DNA from: Campylobacter fetus subsp. testudinum 03-427
GTDB taxonomy: Bacteria > Campylobacterota > Campylobacteria > Campylobacterales > Campylobacteraceae
DNA: 64,000 nt
Assembly: GCA_000495505.1 (NCBI GenBank)
Contig: CP006833.1
Span: 558,001 to 622,000 of the forward strand
Direction: 5' to 3'
The translations under genes were made by a program, and so were the position numbers. Position 1 is the stretch's first letter. Each line of letters starts with the position of its first letter. Positions 9,916 through 18,882 of this stretch are shown one piece after another. Below the pieces are notes generated by a model. It saw only the letters and a list, made by a program, of their open reading frames with translations. It was not told the DNA's origin and searched no databases.

Positions 9916-11448
9916 ATGAGAGCGCTTATCAGTGTGAGTGATAAAAGCGGGATTGCGGATTTTGCAAAAGGACTTGAAAGCTTAGGCTTTGAGATTTTGA
10001 GTACTGGTGGAACTTATAAAGCATTAAAAGAGGCAAATTTAAAAGTGGTTGAAGTCAGTGATTATACTAAAAGTCCTGAGATGTTCGAGGGTCGCGTAAA
10101 GACTTTACACCCAAAAATTCACGGTGGAATTTTGCATAAAAGAGATGACGCTAGCCACGTAAAACAAGCGAGCGAGTTTGATATCGGCGCTATAGATTTA
10201 GTTTGTGTAAATTTATATCCGTTTAAAGAGACTACTATCCGCACTGATGATTTTGGTGAAATCATCGAAAATATCGACATTGGCGGTCCTGCTATGGTGA
10301 GAAGCGCGGCAAAAAACTTTAAAGACGTCATCATCGTAACAGACGTAAATGACTATGACGCGGTTTTAGAAGCTCTAAAAAATGGTAGCGATAGTTACGA
10401 GTTTAGACTAGGTATGATGATAAAGGCGTTCGAGCACACCGCTAGTTATGACTCTATGATAGCAAACTATATGAATGATAGATTTAAAGGTGGTTTTGGA
10501 GAAAAAAGATTTATAAGCGCGGCAAAAGTGTTTGAGTGCAGATATGGCGAAAATCCTCACCAAAAAGGCGCTGCTTACGAGTTTGACAGCTTTTTGAGTT
10601 TAAATTTTACTCAGCTAAAAGGCGAAGCAAGTTTCAACAATATGACAGATATCAACTCAGCTGTTTCTATCGCTAGTAGTTTTGGAGACGCTCCTGCGGT
10701 GGCTATCTGCAAACACGCAAATCCTTGCGGTTTTGCTATTGGTAAAGACGTTTTAGATAGCTATGAAAAAGCTTTGAAATGTGACCCTGTGAGTGCATTT
10801 GGTGGAGTCGTAGCGATAAATGGAACTCTTACCAAAGAGCTTGCGCTTAAGACTAAAGAGATATTTATAGAAGTCATCATCGCTGCAAATGTTGAAGATG
10901 GTGTTTTAGAAATTTATAGTGATAAAAAACGTACAAAAATCTTTACTCAAAATAACAAATACCTTGTCCGCTCAGGCGATAAATGGGATTTTAAACATAT
11001 AGATGGCGGTTTTGTGTTTCAAGAAAAAGACTATGTAAAGGATGATGAAGTTGCAAATGCAAAATTAGTAACCAAAAAACAAGCCGACGTTAGTGAGCTA
11101 AACGACTTAAAGATCGCGTGGAAGATAGCTGCACTTACAAAATCAAACTGTGTGGTTTATGTAAAAGACGCTACACTTTTAGCCATAGGTATGGGTATGA
11201 CAAGTAGAGTGGACGCCGCTAGAGCAGCGGTGGCAAAAGCTCACGATATGGGCATAGATTTAAGAGGCTGCGCACTTGCAAGCGAAGCGTTTTTCCCATT
11301 TAGAGATAGCATAGAGATAGCTAGTAAAGTAGGGGTTAAAAACGTTATCCAACCAGGCGGTAGCATACGCGATGAAGACGTTATCGCTGCGGCTGATGAG
11401 TCTGGTATGAGTATGTACTTTACTGGTATAAGACACTTTTTGCATTAG
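9916..11448 (+). CDS. purH: bifunctional AICAR transformylase/IMP cyclohydrolase
   Basis: A 510-residue enzyme for the last two steps of IMP synthesis. The N-terminal MGS-like cyclohydrolase domain has [26 protein letters not shown] and [16 protein letters not shown]. The C-terminal AICARFT domain has [18 protein letters not shown] and the ending [22 protein letters not shown] precedes the ATG. It is 28 bases downstream of the TerB/J gene and is probably read with purL. Nothing is unusual. Confidence 0.97.
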   Translation: MRALISVSDKSGIADFAKGLESLGFEILSTGGTYKALKEANLKVVEVSDYTKSPEMFEGRVKTLHPKIHGGILHKRDDASHVKQASEFDIGAIDLVCVNLYPFKETTIRTDDFGEIIENIDIGGPAMVRSAAKNFKDVIIVTDVNDYDAVLEALKNGSDSYEFRLGMMIKAFEHTASYDSMIANYMNDRFKGGFGEKRFISAAKVFECRYGENPHQKGAAYEFDSFLSLNFTQLKGEASFNNMTDINSAVSIASSFGDAPAVAICKHANPCGFAIGKDVLDSYEKALKCDPVSAFGGVVAINGTLTKELALKTKEIFIEVIIAANVEDGVLEIYSDKKRTKIFTQNNKYLVRSGDKWDFKHIDGGFVFQEKDYVKDDEVANAKLVTKKQADVSELNDLKIAWKIAALTKSNCVVYVKDATLLAIGMGMTSRVDAARAAVAKAHDMGIDLRGCALASEAFFPFRDSIEIASKVGVKNVIQPGGSIRDEDVIAAADESGMSMYFTGIRHFLH

Positions 11449-11578
11449 ACTTTTTTAAGATGATTTTTTAGGAGTTTTGCATTTATCTTTATCGATATTT
11501 TGCAAACTCTACTTATAAGATTATATAAAATTACTGTATATTATTATAATAAATAACTTAAATTTAACTTTTTTTGCA

Positions 11579-11620
11579 TTGATTGCTATCAATATTTATC
11601 GTTGAAAATCCTACTATAAT
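11579..11620 (+). promoter_or_regulatory. FNR/CRP-family class II promoter
   Basis: TTGAT-TGCT-ATCAA (11579-11592) is a perfect match to the FNR consensus TTGAT-N4-ATCAA. A TATAAT -10 lies at 11615-11620. Taking the start point seven bases after the hexamer (11627), the box is centred at -41.5, the classic class II activator position. No separate -35 is seen, as expected where an activator replaces it. The regulator (FNR, DNR or an NssR-like CRP-family protein) is not encoded in the window. Confidence 0.8.
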
Positions 11621-11644
11621 GCTGCTAAATTTAAAAGGATCAAT

Positions 11645-11989
11645 ATGAATTACTTTGAAAATTGGCAAAAAATAAAAGCAGACGGCGCAAGTTTAGATTT
11701 TTATAAAAAAACTGAAAATCAAACCGAATTTATAGGATTTGATTCTTCAAAATGTACCCCACCAGAACCTATGGTAAATGCGGTAATCGCTCTAAATTTA
11801 GTAAAAGATAAAAATATAAAAGTAGTGATGATAAATCATAAATTTCCAGCAGGTCTTATACCAAAAATAGAAGATAAATTTGATCATACCAGCAAGATTT
11901 TAGAAGATGGAAACGTAAAACTAGTTTTTAGCTTAAAAGATAAGGTTCAGCCGTCCTTGCTAGACACAAACTGCGAATGTCATGGCTAA
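11645..11989 (+). CDS. DUF2249-like protein
   Basis: A 114-residue soluble protein. The segment TPPEPMVNAVIAL followed by a KVVMINHKFPAGLIPKI turn follows the DUF2249 pattern, a TusA-like fold often seen beside nitric-oxide and denitrification genes in other bacteria. The C terminus ends CECHG, a possible metal-binding cluster that is not part of the core domain. AAAGGAT lies five bases before the ATG. It is the first gene after the FNR-type promoter, and its end overlaps the next gene by eight bases. The function is unknown. Confidence 0.7.
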   Translation: MNYFENWQKIKADGASLDFYKKTENQTEFIGFDSSKCTPPEPMVNAVIALNLVKDKNIKVVMINHKFPAGLIPKIEDKFDHTSKILEDGNVKLVFSLKDKVQPSLLDTNCECHG

Positions 11990-13163
11990 GCTTTTAAACA
12001 CGTTTGCACCGCCTTTTAAACTAGTTGGTGCATACTTCGTGATCTCTATCATATTTGCGATATTTTCCATTTTTTTATACAAATTTAGCAATTTTGATGT
12101 TGTACTAAATTTACAAACTGCTACTTTTTTACACATATTTTTAGTTGGATTTGTTATTAGTATCATCAAAGGCTCTATTTATCAGCTTAGTTCGGTTATC
12201 TTAAATCGAGCATTTTTTACTTTAAAAGGTGCGTATATCAATGTTTTTGTTTATACTGTGGCGCTTGTACTGTTTTTAAATGGGACGTTCTTTGAAAATA
12301 CTTTGCTTATATATTTTGGCTCTGTTATGTTGTTTTTGAGTTTGCTTTATTTTGATATTTGCTATCTTTTGAGTTTTTTAAATTTAAAGATAAGTAGTTT
12401 TTCTCAGCTCTGCCTTTTTGTGTCAGCTATAATGTTTTTGATAGGTATCTGCTTTGGAATGCTGCTAGTGCTAATTATATTTGGCTGGTTGAACTTTGAT
12501 TTTATAATGATACTTAGATTTCACTTATATTTTGTTTTTGGATTTATATTTTTTACTGTTCTTGGAGCTTCTAGCGTACTTTTACCTATGTTTAGTTTGG
12601 CTCATAATGTGAATTTCGGGCTATTTTACGCAAGTTTTACGCTTTATATATTTGGATTTTTTCTTGTCTGGTTTTTGCCAGATTGGGCTTTAAAACTCAT
12701 TTTGAGTGCGGCTGTGCTTGCTGTTTTGCAGTGGATTTTGATATTGAAAAATAGAGTTAGGAAGGCTTATGATTATTGGAATTTAAATCTTATTTTTAGC
12801 TTTTTTATGCTTGGTTTTTCGCTATTTTCATACTATTTTTTGAGTTTAAATTTGGCTGTTTTTACTCTATTTTTTGGCTTTTTATACCCTTTTATCGTAG
12901 CTCATATATATAAAATTATGCCATTTTTGATCTGGTATCACTATATATCAAAATTTGTAGGAAAGATGAAAGTTCCTAATTTAGAAGATATGATTATGAA
13001 AAAAACTGCTTATTTAGGACTTGTTTTTAATCTAATTGCTATTGTTTTTATATGTTTTAAATTTGAGTATTTAGCGCAGGTTTTTATGTTTGTTAGTGCT
13101 ATTTTAGTGCTGGTTAATATGATAAATTTTTTAAAATATATTAATTTTGGAGTTAAGTTATGA
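11982..13163 (+). CDS. NnrS/haem-copper-oxidase-like membrane protein
   Basis: A 393-residue, very hydrophobic protein with about 12 membrane segments. Conserved-looking histidines sit in membrane contexts: FLHIFLVGF (about residue 45), RFHLYFVFGFIFFTVLGAS, LLPMFSLAHN, and AHIYKIMPFLIWYH. This His distribution and the LPMF element resemble NnrS and other proteins related to haem-copper oxidase subunit I, which bind haem and copper. It lacks a clear complete oxidase ligand set, so catalysis is not claimed. It is coupled to the upstream DUF2249 gene and overlaps the DUF59 gene by four bases. A role in nitric oxide stress or anaerobic respiration is inferred from context. Confidence 0.55.
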   Translation: MAKLLNTFAPPFKLVGAYFVISIIFAIFSIFLYKFSNFDVVLNLQTATFLHIFLVGFVISIIKGSIYQLSSVILNRAFFTLKGAYINVFVYTVALVLFLNGTFFENTLLIYFGSVMLFLSLLYFDICYLLSFLNLKISSFSQLCLFVSAIMFLIGICFGMLLVLIIFGWLNFDFIMILRFHLYFVFGFIFFTVLGASSVLLPMFSLAHNVNFGLFYASFTLYIFGFFLVWFLPDWALKLILSAAVLAVLQWILILKNRVRKAYDYWNLNLIFSFFMLGFSLFSYYFLSLNLAVFTLFFGFLYPFIVAHIYKIMPFLIWYHYISKFVGKMKVPNLEDMIMKKTAYLGLVFNLIAIVFICFKFEYLAQVFMFVSAILVLVNMINFLKYINFGVKL

Positions 13164-13441
13164 AAGACAAAATATATGACGAATTGAAAAAAATAGTAGA
13201 TCCTGAAATCGGCTTTGATATAGTATCTTTAGGACTTATCTACAATGTTGAAGTGTCTGGAGATAAAGCGGTTGTGACAATGAGTTTATCTACTAAATCT
13301 TGCCCCTTGCATGAGTTGATTTTGGGCTGGGTAGAAGATGGCGTTTTAAGAGTAGTAAAAGAGTGTGAGATAGATCTGGTTTGGGAACCAGCATGGAACA
13401 TTGATATGGCAAGCGATGAAATAAAGGCAATTTTAGGGTGA
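13160..13441 (+). CDS. DUF59/MIP18-family metal-sulfur cluster assembly protein
   Basis: A 93-residue cytoplasmic protein of the MIP18/SufT/PaaD family: KIVDPEIGFDIVSLGLIYNVEV is the family core, and SKSCPLHE-like sequence (here TKSCPLHELI) holds the reactive Cys. Family members help assemble or deliver Fe-S clusters. It overlaps the membrane-protein gene (ATGA) and ends the FNR-type operon. In this setting it may repair or install a metal centre damaged under nitrosative stress; this is inference. Confidence 0.85.
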   Translation: MKDKIYDELKKIVDPEIGFDIVSLGLIYNVEVSGDKAVVTMSLSTKSCPLHELILGWVEDGVLRVVKECEIDLVWEPAWNIDMASDEIKAILG

Positions 13442-13530
13442 TTTAAAATACCGATAAATTAAGTATTATTTTATGATTTATTAAGTATTTAATCAGTATC
13501 ATTAACGACACAAATTTAAAAAGGAACTAT

Positions 13531-15123
13531 ATGAGAACAAATACGATAGGCAAGAAAATTGCACTTAGCATGATTGCAGTATTGTTTATAAGTTTTGTTG
13601 TTATGCAGTTTATTATTGTTGGACAATTCAATAGTTCTGCAACACAAACTACAAAAAATAATCTAGATATGCTTAGCAAATCAATATTTCAAACCGTGCA
13701 AGCAGCTATGAATACTGGCGATCCTGTTATGATAGAAAAGTCTGTAAAGGACGCTGGAACTATAAAGGGAGTTTCCTCTATAGAAATTTTTAGATCAGAT
13801 GACCTTTCAGAAGGATTTGGTTTGGAAAAAGTAGTTCCAAAAGACGATATCATAAAAAAGCAGTTTTCTAATCCTCAAAATCTAACTTTTGATCTTAAAG
13901 AAGAAGGGGAACATAAACTAAGACTAGTCACTCCTTTGGTTGCAAAACAAGAGTGTTTGTCTTGTCACGCTACTGTAAAAGAGGGAAATGTTCTAGGAGT
14001 TATGGATCTTTCATACTCTTTTAACGAGATCGATGCAGATCTCAAAAATAAAAGTTTGATATTTTCATTTATATTTTTAATATCTCTTATTGTTACTACT
14101 TTGGTTGTACTTCTTGTGCTTAAAAAAGTAGTTATATCTCCTGTTTTAGAGCTTTTAAGTAGGGCAAAAGATTTGGCGAGTGGAGATGGTGATTTGAGTG
14201 CTAGAATAATAGTAAAAAACGATGATGAAATAGGACAGAGCTGCAAAAATATAAATATTTTTATAGAAAAAATACAAGGTATAGTAAAAGCAGCTCAAGG
14301 AAGCGCAAAAAGTGTTGAAAATGAAACTATAAATTTAAATACAAACGCTTCTATGTTATCAAATAGTACAGAAGCAGGAAAATTACAAGCTAAGAATTCA
14401 TTTGAAGTAAGCAAGAGCGTATCTGAGGAGCTTAATACCTCAAGAGAGATAGCAAACAAAGCTGCATCGGCAAATAAAAAGTCTTATGATGAGTTAGATG
14501 ATATGATAAATTCACTAAATGACGTTGTAAGTAGCTTGAATAATACAAATACAAAAGAGCAAGAGATAGCTGAAAGAACAAATTTAGTTGTCAAGCAGAC
14601 TGAAGATATGAGAAAAATTCTTGATATGATAGGCGAAGTGGCTGATCAAACAAATCTTTTAGCTCTAAATGCAGCCATAGAAGCAGCACGCGCAGGAGAT
14701 ATGGGAAGGGGATTTGCAGTTGTTGCAGAAGAAGTTAGAGTTTTGGCTGAAAGAACAAATGACTCTTTAAAAGATATTGATTCAAATGCGCAAAATATGA
14801 TAAAAGCCGTTCGAGATCTAGGAGTATCTTTAAATGAAAATGCAGCTCATATAGCATCTTTAAGCGATGAAGCAAATAGTCTTATGGATATGGCTAGAAC
14901 TACGCAAAATACTACGTCTGAGTCAATGAAATTAGCAAATGAAGTAGCAGATAAAACCACGGATATAAATAGCAAAATTGAGAGCTTATTAGAACAGTCT
15001 AAAGAGTCTGTGACAATACTTGATAATAACACGAAGATAGCTTCCGAGTTCATTAGCGCTTCTCAAAGTCTAAAAGAGGTATCTTTAGATCTTGAAAATA
15101 ATCTTAACAAATTTAAAACTTGA
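13531..15123 (+). CDS. methyl-accepting chemotaxis protein with c-type haem motif
   Basis: A 530-residue transducer. It has an N-terminal membrane segment (about 10-30), a periplasmic sensor domain (about 31-170), a second membrane segment (about 175-200), HAMP (about 200-255) and the signalling domain with the hairpin tip [24 protein letters not shown] split as usual. The sensor contains CLSCH (residues 142-146), a c-type haem-attachment CxxCH, followed by a beta strand [10 protein letters not shown] as in haem-bearing Cache/PAS sensors. It probably senses redox state, O2 or NO. It lacks a C-terminal CheR-tether pentapeptide. AAAAGGAAC precedes the ATG. Confidence 0.9.
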   Translation: MRTNTIGKKIALSMIAVLFISFVVMQFIIVGQFNSSATQTTKNNLDMLSKSIFQTVQAAMNTGDPVMIEKSVKDAGTIKGVSSIEIFRSDDLSEGFGLEKVVPKDDIIKKQFSNPQNLTFDLKEEGEHKLRLVTPLVAKQECLSCHATVKEGNVLGVMDLSYSFNEIDADLKNKSLIFSFIFLISLIVTTLVVLLVLKKVVISPVLELLSRAKDLASGDGDLSARIIVKNDDEIGQSCKNINIFIEKIQGIVKAAQGSAKSVENETINLNTNASMLSNSTEAGKLQAKNSFEVSKSVSEELNTSREIANKAASANKKSYDELDDMINSLNDVVSSLNNTNTKEQEIAERTNLVVKQTEDMRKILDMIGEVADQTNLLALNAAIEAARAGDMGRGFAVVAEEVRVLAERTNDSLKDIDSNAQNMIKAVRDLGVSLNENAAHIASLSDEANSLMDMARTTQNTTSESMKLANEVADKTTDINSKIESLLEQSKESVTILDNNTKIASEFISASQSLKEVSLDLENNLNKFKT

Positions 15124-15143
15124 TTTTAACTTTTTGTAAGTTT

Positions 15144-15175
15144 AAGTATCTCCAAATGCCTGTTTGGAGATACTT
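15144..15175. terminator. hairpin between chemoreceptor and aminotransferase
   Basis: A perfect 13-bp inverted repeat, AAGTATCTCCAAA and TTTGGAGATACTT with a six-base loop, lies between the convergent genes ending at 15123 (plus) and 15182 (minus). It is strong and symmetrical but has only short T-runs, so it is probably a bidirectional terminator or 3' stabiliser. Confidence 0.7.
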
Positions 15176-15181
15176 TGTGGA

Positions 15182-16054
15182 TTATATCAATCCAGCTTCT
15201 TTCTTCAAACGCTCTATGTATAATTCACGTAGTTTTGGTGAGTATTTTCCTATCTTTGCGTTGTTTATTGGTTTTCCATCGGCTTTTATAACAGGTAGAA
15301 GTATCAAAGTGGCAGCACTGATAAATACTTCATCGGCGCTATAAACTTCATCCATAGTAAATTTTCTTTGTTCGACTTTAAGCCCGACTTCATTTGCCAA
15401 TGTTAGCAAAACTTTTCGTCTTATGCCGGGCAATATCTCGTTTGAGAGTGGTTTTGTGATAAGAGTATCGTTTTTTATTATAAATGCGCTGCTACTGCTA
15501 GCTTCGGTTACAAATCCATCTTCTACCATAAAAGACTCATAAGCACCGGCTTTATACGCTTCATTTTTTGCATAACATTGAGCTAAAAGCGATATGGACT
15601 TTATGTCTCTTCTTTTCCATCTGATATCTGGGGTGCTTATTACTTCTATTCCTGTTTTGGCGTACTCGTTGTTAAATATCTCTTTTTGATAGACAAACGC
15701 CATAACAGTAGGTTCTAATCCTTTTATAAATTTAAACTCGCGTTCGCTCACGCCTCTTGTAACTTCCATATAGATACCGCCTTCTTTTACGCTGTTTTTT
15801 TCTATCAATGCGTAAAGTATCTTTTCAAATTTATCTTTATCAATAGGTAGCTCAAGTTCGATTGCTTTAAGGCTTCTTTGAAATCTCTCCCAAAAATCTT
15901 CTTTATCGACTAGTTTTGAGTTTATTATAGGAACTACTTCATAAATTCCATCTCCAAATATAAAACCACGATCAAATACGCTGATCTTAGCATCGTTTTT
16001 ATCTAAAAATTTCCCATTTAAATAGACGATGTTTTCTGCCTCATCTGCTGCCAT
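15182..16054 (-). CDS. class IV aminotransferase (D-amino-acid transaminase type)
   Basis: A 290-residue PLP enzyme of fold type IV. VFDRGFIFGDGIYEVVP near the N terminus and KSISLLAQCYAKNEAYKAGAYE, which holds the internal-aldimine Lys, fit the D-alanine aminotransferase group; VTEASSSSAFIIK and ILPGIRRKVLL bind PLP phosphate. I chose ATG 16054 (MAADEAENIVYLNG) because AGGAG lies eight bases upstream; an in-frame ATG at 16093 would add 13 residues and has no RBS. It may supply D-Glu/D-Ala for cell wall or act on branched-chain substrates. No partner genes are adjacent. Confidence 0.85.
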   Translation of the reverse strand: MAADEAENIVYLNGKFLDKNDAKISVFDRGFIFGDGIYEVVPIINSKLVDKEDFWERFQRSLKAIELELPIDKDKFEKILYALIEKNSVKEGGIYMEVTRGVSEREFKFIKGLEPTVMAFVYQKEIFNNEYAKTGIEVISTPDIRWKRRDIKSISLLAQCYAKNEAYKAGAYESFMVEDGFVTEASSSSAFIIKNDTLITKPLSNEILPGIRRKVLLTLANEVGLKVEQRKFTMDEVYSADEVFISAATLILLPVIKADGKPINNAKIGKYSPKLRELYIERLKKEAGLI

Positions 16055-16110
16055 AATATCTGCTCCTATTAAAATTTCGAGTATTTTATCCATATTTCAC
16101 TTATTTTTGA

Positions 16111-16116
16111 TATAAT
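16111..16116 (+). promoter_or_regulatory. -10 of promoter for small membrane protein gene
   Basis: A TATAAT directly after TTTTTGA, 32 bases upstream of the gene at 16148 and within the divergent gap with the aminotransferase. Confidence 0.5.
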
Positions 16117-16147
16117 ATATGATTCAAAAATAAAAAAAGTAAAAAAG

Positions 16148-16654
16148 ATGTTAGAAAAACTAAGAAAATTTATATTTAAAAAACTGTTTATCGTATCAAA
16201 ACAACCTGTATTATTTAAAGATCTTCTTGAGGCTAATTGTCTATTTAATGAAGGAATGCTCGTTGATCCATCTAAGTTAAATTTTAGATTTAGGGACGGT
16301 AAGCTTTATATTATTTATGGAACTTTATGCTTTGTTATACTAGCTATGGCGATTATCATTTTGCACAAAATTTTTGAAAAAATCGACTTTCATTACTCTA
16401 TTATAGGCACTATGATTATGACGGCTCTTGTTTTTATAGGATTTGATTTTTTTAAAGTTTGGGCTAGAAAAAGTATAAGCCATGAGCTTATAAAAAAAGC
16501 TTGGAATATACATTTTCCATATTTTCCTTATGAAAAATACTCTCAAAAAATAGAAATAATTTATAATGAGGCTATCAAAAAAGAGATACCAAGAAAAGAT
16601 CTTGAAAAATATGTTTTAGATCAGCTTGTTCTTAGCGTATCATCTGATAAATAA
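16148..16654 (+). CDS. hypothetical two-helix membrane protein
   Basis: A 168-residue protein I do not recognise. It has a basic N terminus (LRKFIFKKLFIVSKQ), two membrane segments (about 59-78 and 84-103) and a C-terminal cytoplasmic-type helical tail rich in Lys/Glu. The RBS is poor (AAAAAAAGTAAAAAAG). Its 3' end overlaps the convergent FUSC gene by 15 bases. A sigma-70 -10 precedes it, so it is likely expressed. Confidence 0.65.
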   Translation: MLEKLRKFIFKKLFIVSKQPVLFKDLLEANCLFNEGMLVDPSKLNFRFRDGKLYIIYGTLCFVILAMAIIILHKIFEKIDFHYSIIGTMIMTALVFIGFDFFKVWARKSISHELIKKAWNIHFPYFPYEKYSQKIEIIYNEAIKKEIPRKDLEKYVLDQLVLSVSSDK

Positions 16655-18601
16655 CTCCGTATTTGCCATAATTTTTGCTTGTTTTTGGGCTATAATTTCT
16701 AAGAGATATCTTATTTTTTCGTCGTTGCATATAAGTTTATCTTCTACATTGTCATAGAAATAATAAGGAAGCTTGTTTAATTTTTTACCTATCATCTCAA
16801 ATCTTGTTATTATGATATTTATATCGGAGTTAAAATGAGCTTCTGTGATATTAAATTTGTCTGTATTTTGTATGGATTTTATGTAATCTTTTAAATTTAT
16901 GAGTAAGCTATTTATCTCATAGAGATTTTTATAAATTTCTAAGTATATTTTAGAATTTTCACTTCTGCTTTCTAAAACCGCTGTTTTGTAGTCGCTTAAT
17001 CCATTTAAAACTGAGTTTTCTTTTACTACAAATTTACCTTTTTGATTATGATGGATAGACCTTGCTAACATATCTAGCTTTTTTATAAGCGCATCAAAGT
17101 TTGAGCTTAGTTTTAGCTCTGTAGATCTCCTAAAAAATAGAACAGTTATGCCAAAAGCCACAAAAAATCCTATCAAAATATCCGTTACTCTAAATACCAC
17201 CAAATCTATAAAATCAGTTTTTATCATAGAAAAAATAAGCGTAAAAGCGAGCATAAACATAGATGTAAAGCATATGGTAGGAAAGTTTTTTAGATAAAAC
17301 GTAAGAAAGATCGAAATGATGATAATAGGTATAAAAATATAGCTTTCTTTGAAAAAATATATAAGAACAAGCCCTAAACAAACGCCGATCAATGCTCCTT
17401 TTATATTATTAAATCCAACAACTTTTGTCATATATGAGCTTGCTCTGCTTACGCTAAGCACTCCGATAGCTATCCATACTCCGTGATTTATCTGTGTTAA
17501 TTGAGCGATTAATATAGCTATGGATACGCCAAGTGCTAGTTTGATCGAGTTTTGGACGGTTGGATTTTTTAAATTTATATCAGAAATTATCATTTTTATA
17601 CTTTTTTTGTTGGTATTTTCTAACTTTATTTTGTCTTCACCGCCATTTTTTATAAGCCAAAATTTGGAGTATAAAACGTTCAAAGAAGCTCTAAATATAA
17701 GGTATTGCGTATCGTTTAGTTTATCTATAGCATCTGTTTTGATATCTGCGTTTTTGTCATTAAATATATTTTTTAATTCTTTTAAATTATGAGTGATTTC
17801 ATCTTGTATATCTTTTAGTAAATTTACATCTTTTATGGTTCCAAAGTATCTTTTTATAGCGATCAATGAGTGAAAAATATCTTCTGATTTATATAGATAA
17901 AATATCGCCCTTGCGTGATGCATAATGATACTCTCATCTTTTAAATTTGAACTTTGATTTGCAAATATCTTTTTTATCGTTTCTATATGTTTTTCACACT
18001 CACTGCTAGAGTGTTCAAAACTCTTTGTATTAAATAGGTTTTTGCTCATATCCATAAGATCTTCTAGCAAAATGTTATAAGTTTTTTTGGTAAATTTTCC
18101 GTATGTTCCTATGTGCATTATACGAAAAGTTGAGGCTATAATTCCACCAGTAATTATCCCGAAAATACTATTTTCAACTTCTAAATTTCCGCTACTTTGA
18201 GCTATCAACGCTACTAGTCCTGAGATATTGACTATAGATAGTATTTTGTTCAAATTTTGATTAAATAAACTGCTCAATCCCACAAAAAGCATCCAGATAA
18301 ATGTAGGCAAAAATAGCAGCCAACTTGCTTCATAAGCTAATTTCGCAAAGGGTAAAAACATAGAAACTAAAATCACGTATAAGAAAAAATATTTAATCTT
18401 AGTAAAATCGCCCCCATCAAGGGAGTTGATAAAAAATATATTCATAGATGCATTAGCAGCAAAAATAGCCCCATAAACACCGAAAAAATAGTAAGCCATA
18501 CATCCGCATACTATCATCGAAATCGACGCTTTAAGAGCAAAACTAAAGGCAAAATTTTCGGGATCGTATGTTTTTATAAATTTAGAAATAGTCGTACTCA
18601 T
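16640..18601 (-). CDS. FUSC-family membrane protein (aromatic/fusaric acid exporter-like)
   Basis: A 653-residue inner-membrane protein with two membrane-helix blocks (about 20-175 and 345-475), each followed by a long soluble helical region. This is the YccS/FUSC two-repeat layout, with the second block containing GVWIAIGVLSVSRASSYM. The family includes efflux proteins such as AaeB and proteins of unknown transport role. The start is ATG 18601, overlapping the upstream small gene's TGA. It is probably co-transcribed with the FtsL candidate and rsmH. The substrate is unknown. Confidence 0.82.
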   Translation of the reverse strand: MSTTISKFIKTYDPENFAFSFALKASISMIVCGCMAYYFFGVYGAIFAANASMNIFFINSLDGGDFTKIKYFFLYVILVSMFLPFAKLAYEASWLLFLPTFIWMLFVGLSSLFNQNLNKILSIVNISGLVALIAQSSGNLEVENSIFGIITGGIIASTFRIMHIGTYGKFTKKTYNILLEDLMDMSKNLFNTKSFEHSSSECEKHIETIKKIFANQSSNLKDESIIMHHARAIFYLYKSEDIFHSLIAIKRYFGTIKDVNLLKDIQDEITHNLKELKNIFNDKNADIKTDAIDKLNDTQYLIFRASLNVLYSKFWLIKNGGEDKIKLENTNKKSIKMIISDINLKNPTVQNSIKLALGVSIAILIAQLTQINHGVWIAIGVLSVSRASSYMTKVVGFNNIKGALIGVCLGLVLIYFFKESYIFIPIIIISIFLTFYLKNFPTICFTSMFMLAFTLIFSMIKTDFIDLVVFRVTDILIGFFVAFGITVLFFRRSTELKLSSNFDALIKKLDMLARSIHHNQKGKFVVKENSVLNGLSDYKTAVLESRSENSKIYLEIYKNLYEINSLLINLKDYIKSIQNTDKFNITEAHFNSDINIIITRFEMIGKKLNKLPYYFYDNVEDKLICNDEKIRYLLEIIAQKQAKIMANTELFIR

Positions 18602-18882
18602 CAATAACTCATATTATCGATGATCTGGTTTTTATATTTTATTTTTTCTAATTTTGATTTTAAAACTTTATTCTCTTCTAAAAGAACATTTAGTTTATTT
18701 TTTAATTCTGCTATATCACGGCTAGTGTAGTAGATCTCATTACTGATGTAAATTTTTGGTATTGTAACGCAAAGTATTAAAAGTAGCATAAAATATGCAG
18801 CCATGAGAGATTGAAAGTTTAGATTATGCTCTTTTTTAAGCTCTTCATCGTGCTTTTGTAGCAGTTCGTCTTTATCGCTCAT
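18601..18882 (-). CDS. FtsL-like single-pass protein (candidate)
   Basis: A 93-residue protein with a short charged cytoplasmic N terminus, one membrane segment (about 26-48, LMAAYFMLLLILCVTI) and a C-terminal coiled coil with Leu/Ile heptads (AELKNKLNVLLEENKVLKSK). Size, topology and position directly after rsmH match FtsL, the divisome protein that pairs with FtsB. FtsL diverges too far for sequence alone to settle this. It overlaps both neighbours by four bases. Confidence 0.6.
   Translation of the reverse strand: MSDKDELLQKHDEELKKEHNLNFQSLMAAYFMLLLILCVTIPKIYISNEIYYTSRDIAELKNKLNVLLEENKVLKSKLEKIKYKNQIIDNMSY

Noticed and set aside
11460-11515. GAGTTT-TGCA/TGCAAACTC as a purH terminator
   Set aside because: Bulged stem with a loop of over 20 bases and no following T-run; too weak to list.
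13441-13530. CCGATAA resembling a sigma-28 -10 before the chemoreceptor gene
   Set aside because: No TAAA-type -35 at the right spacing and the hexamer differs from the Campylobacter consensus.
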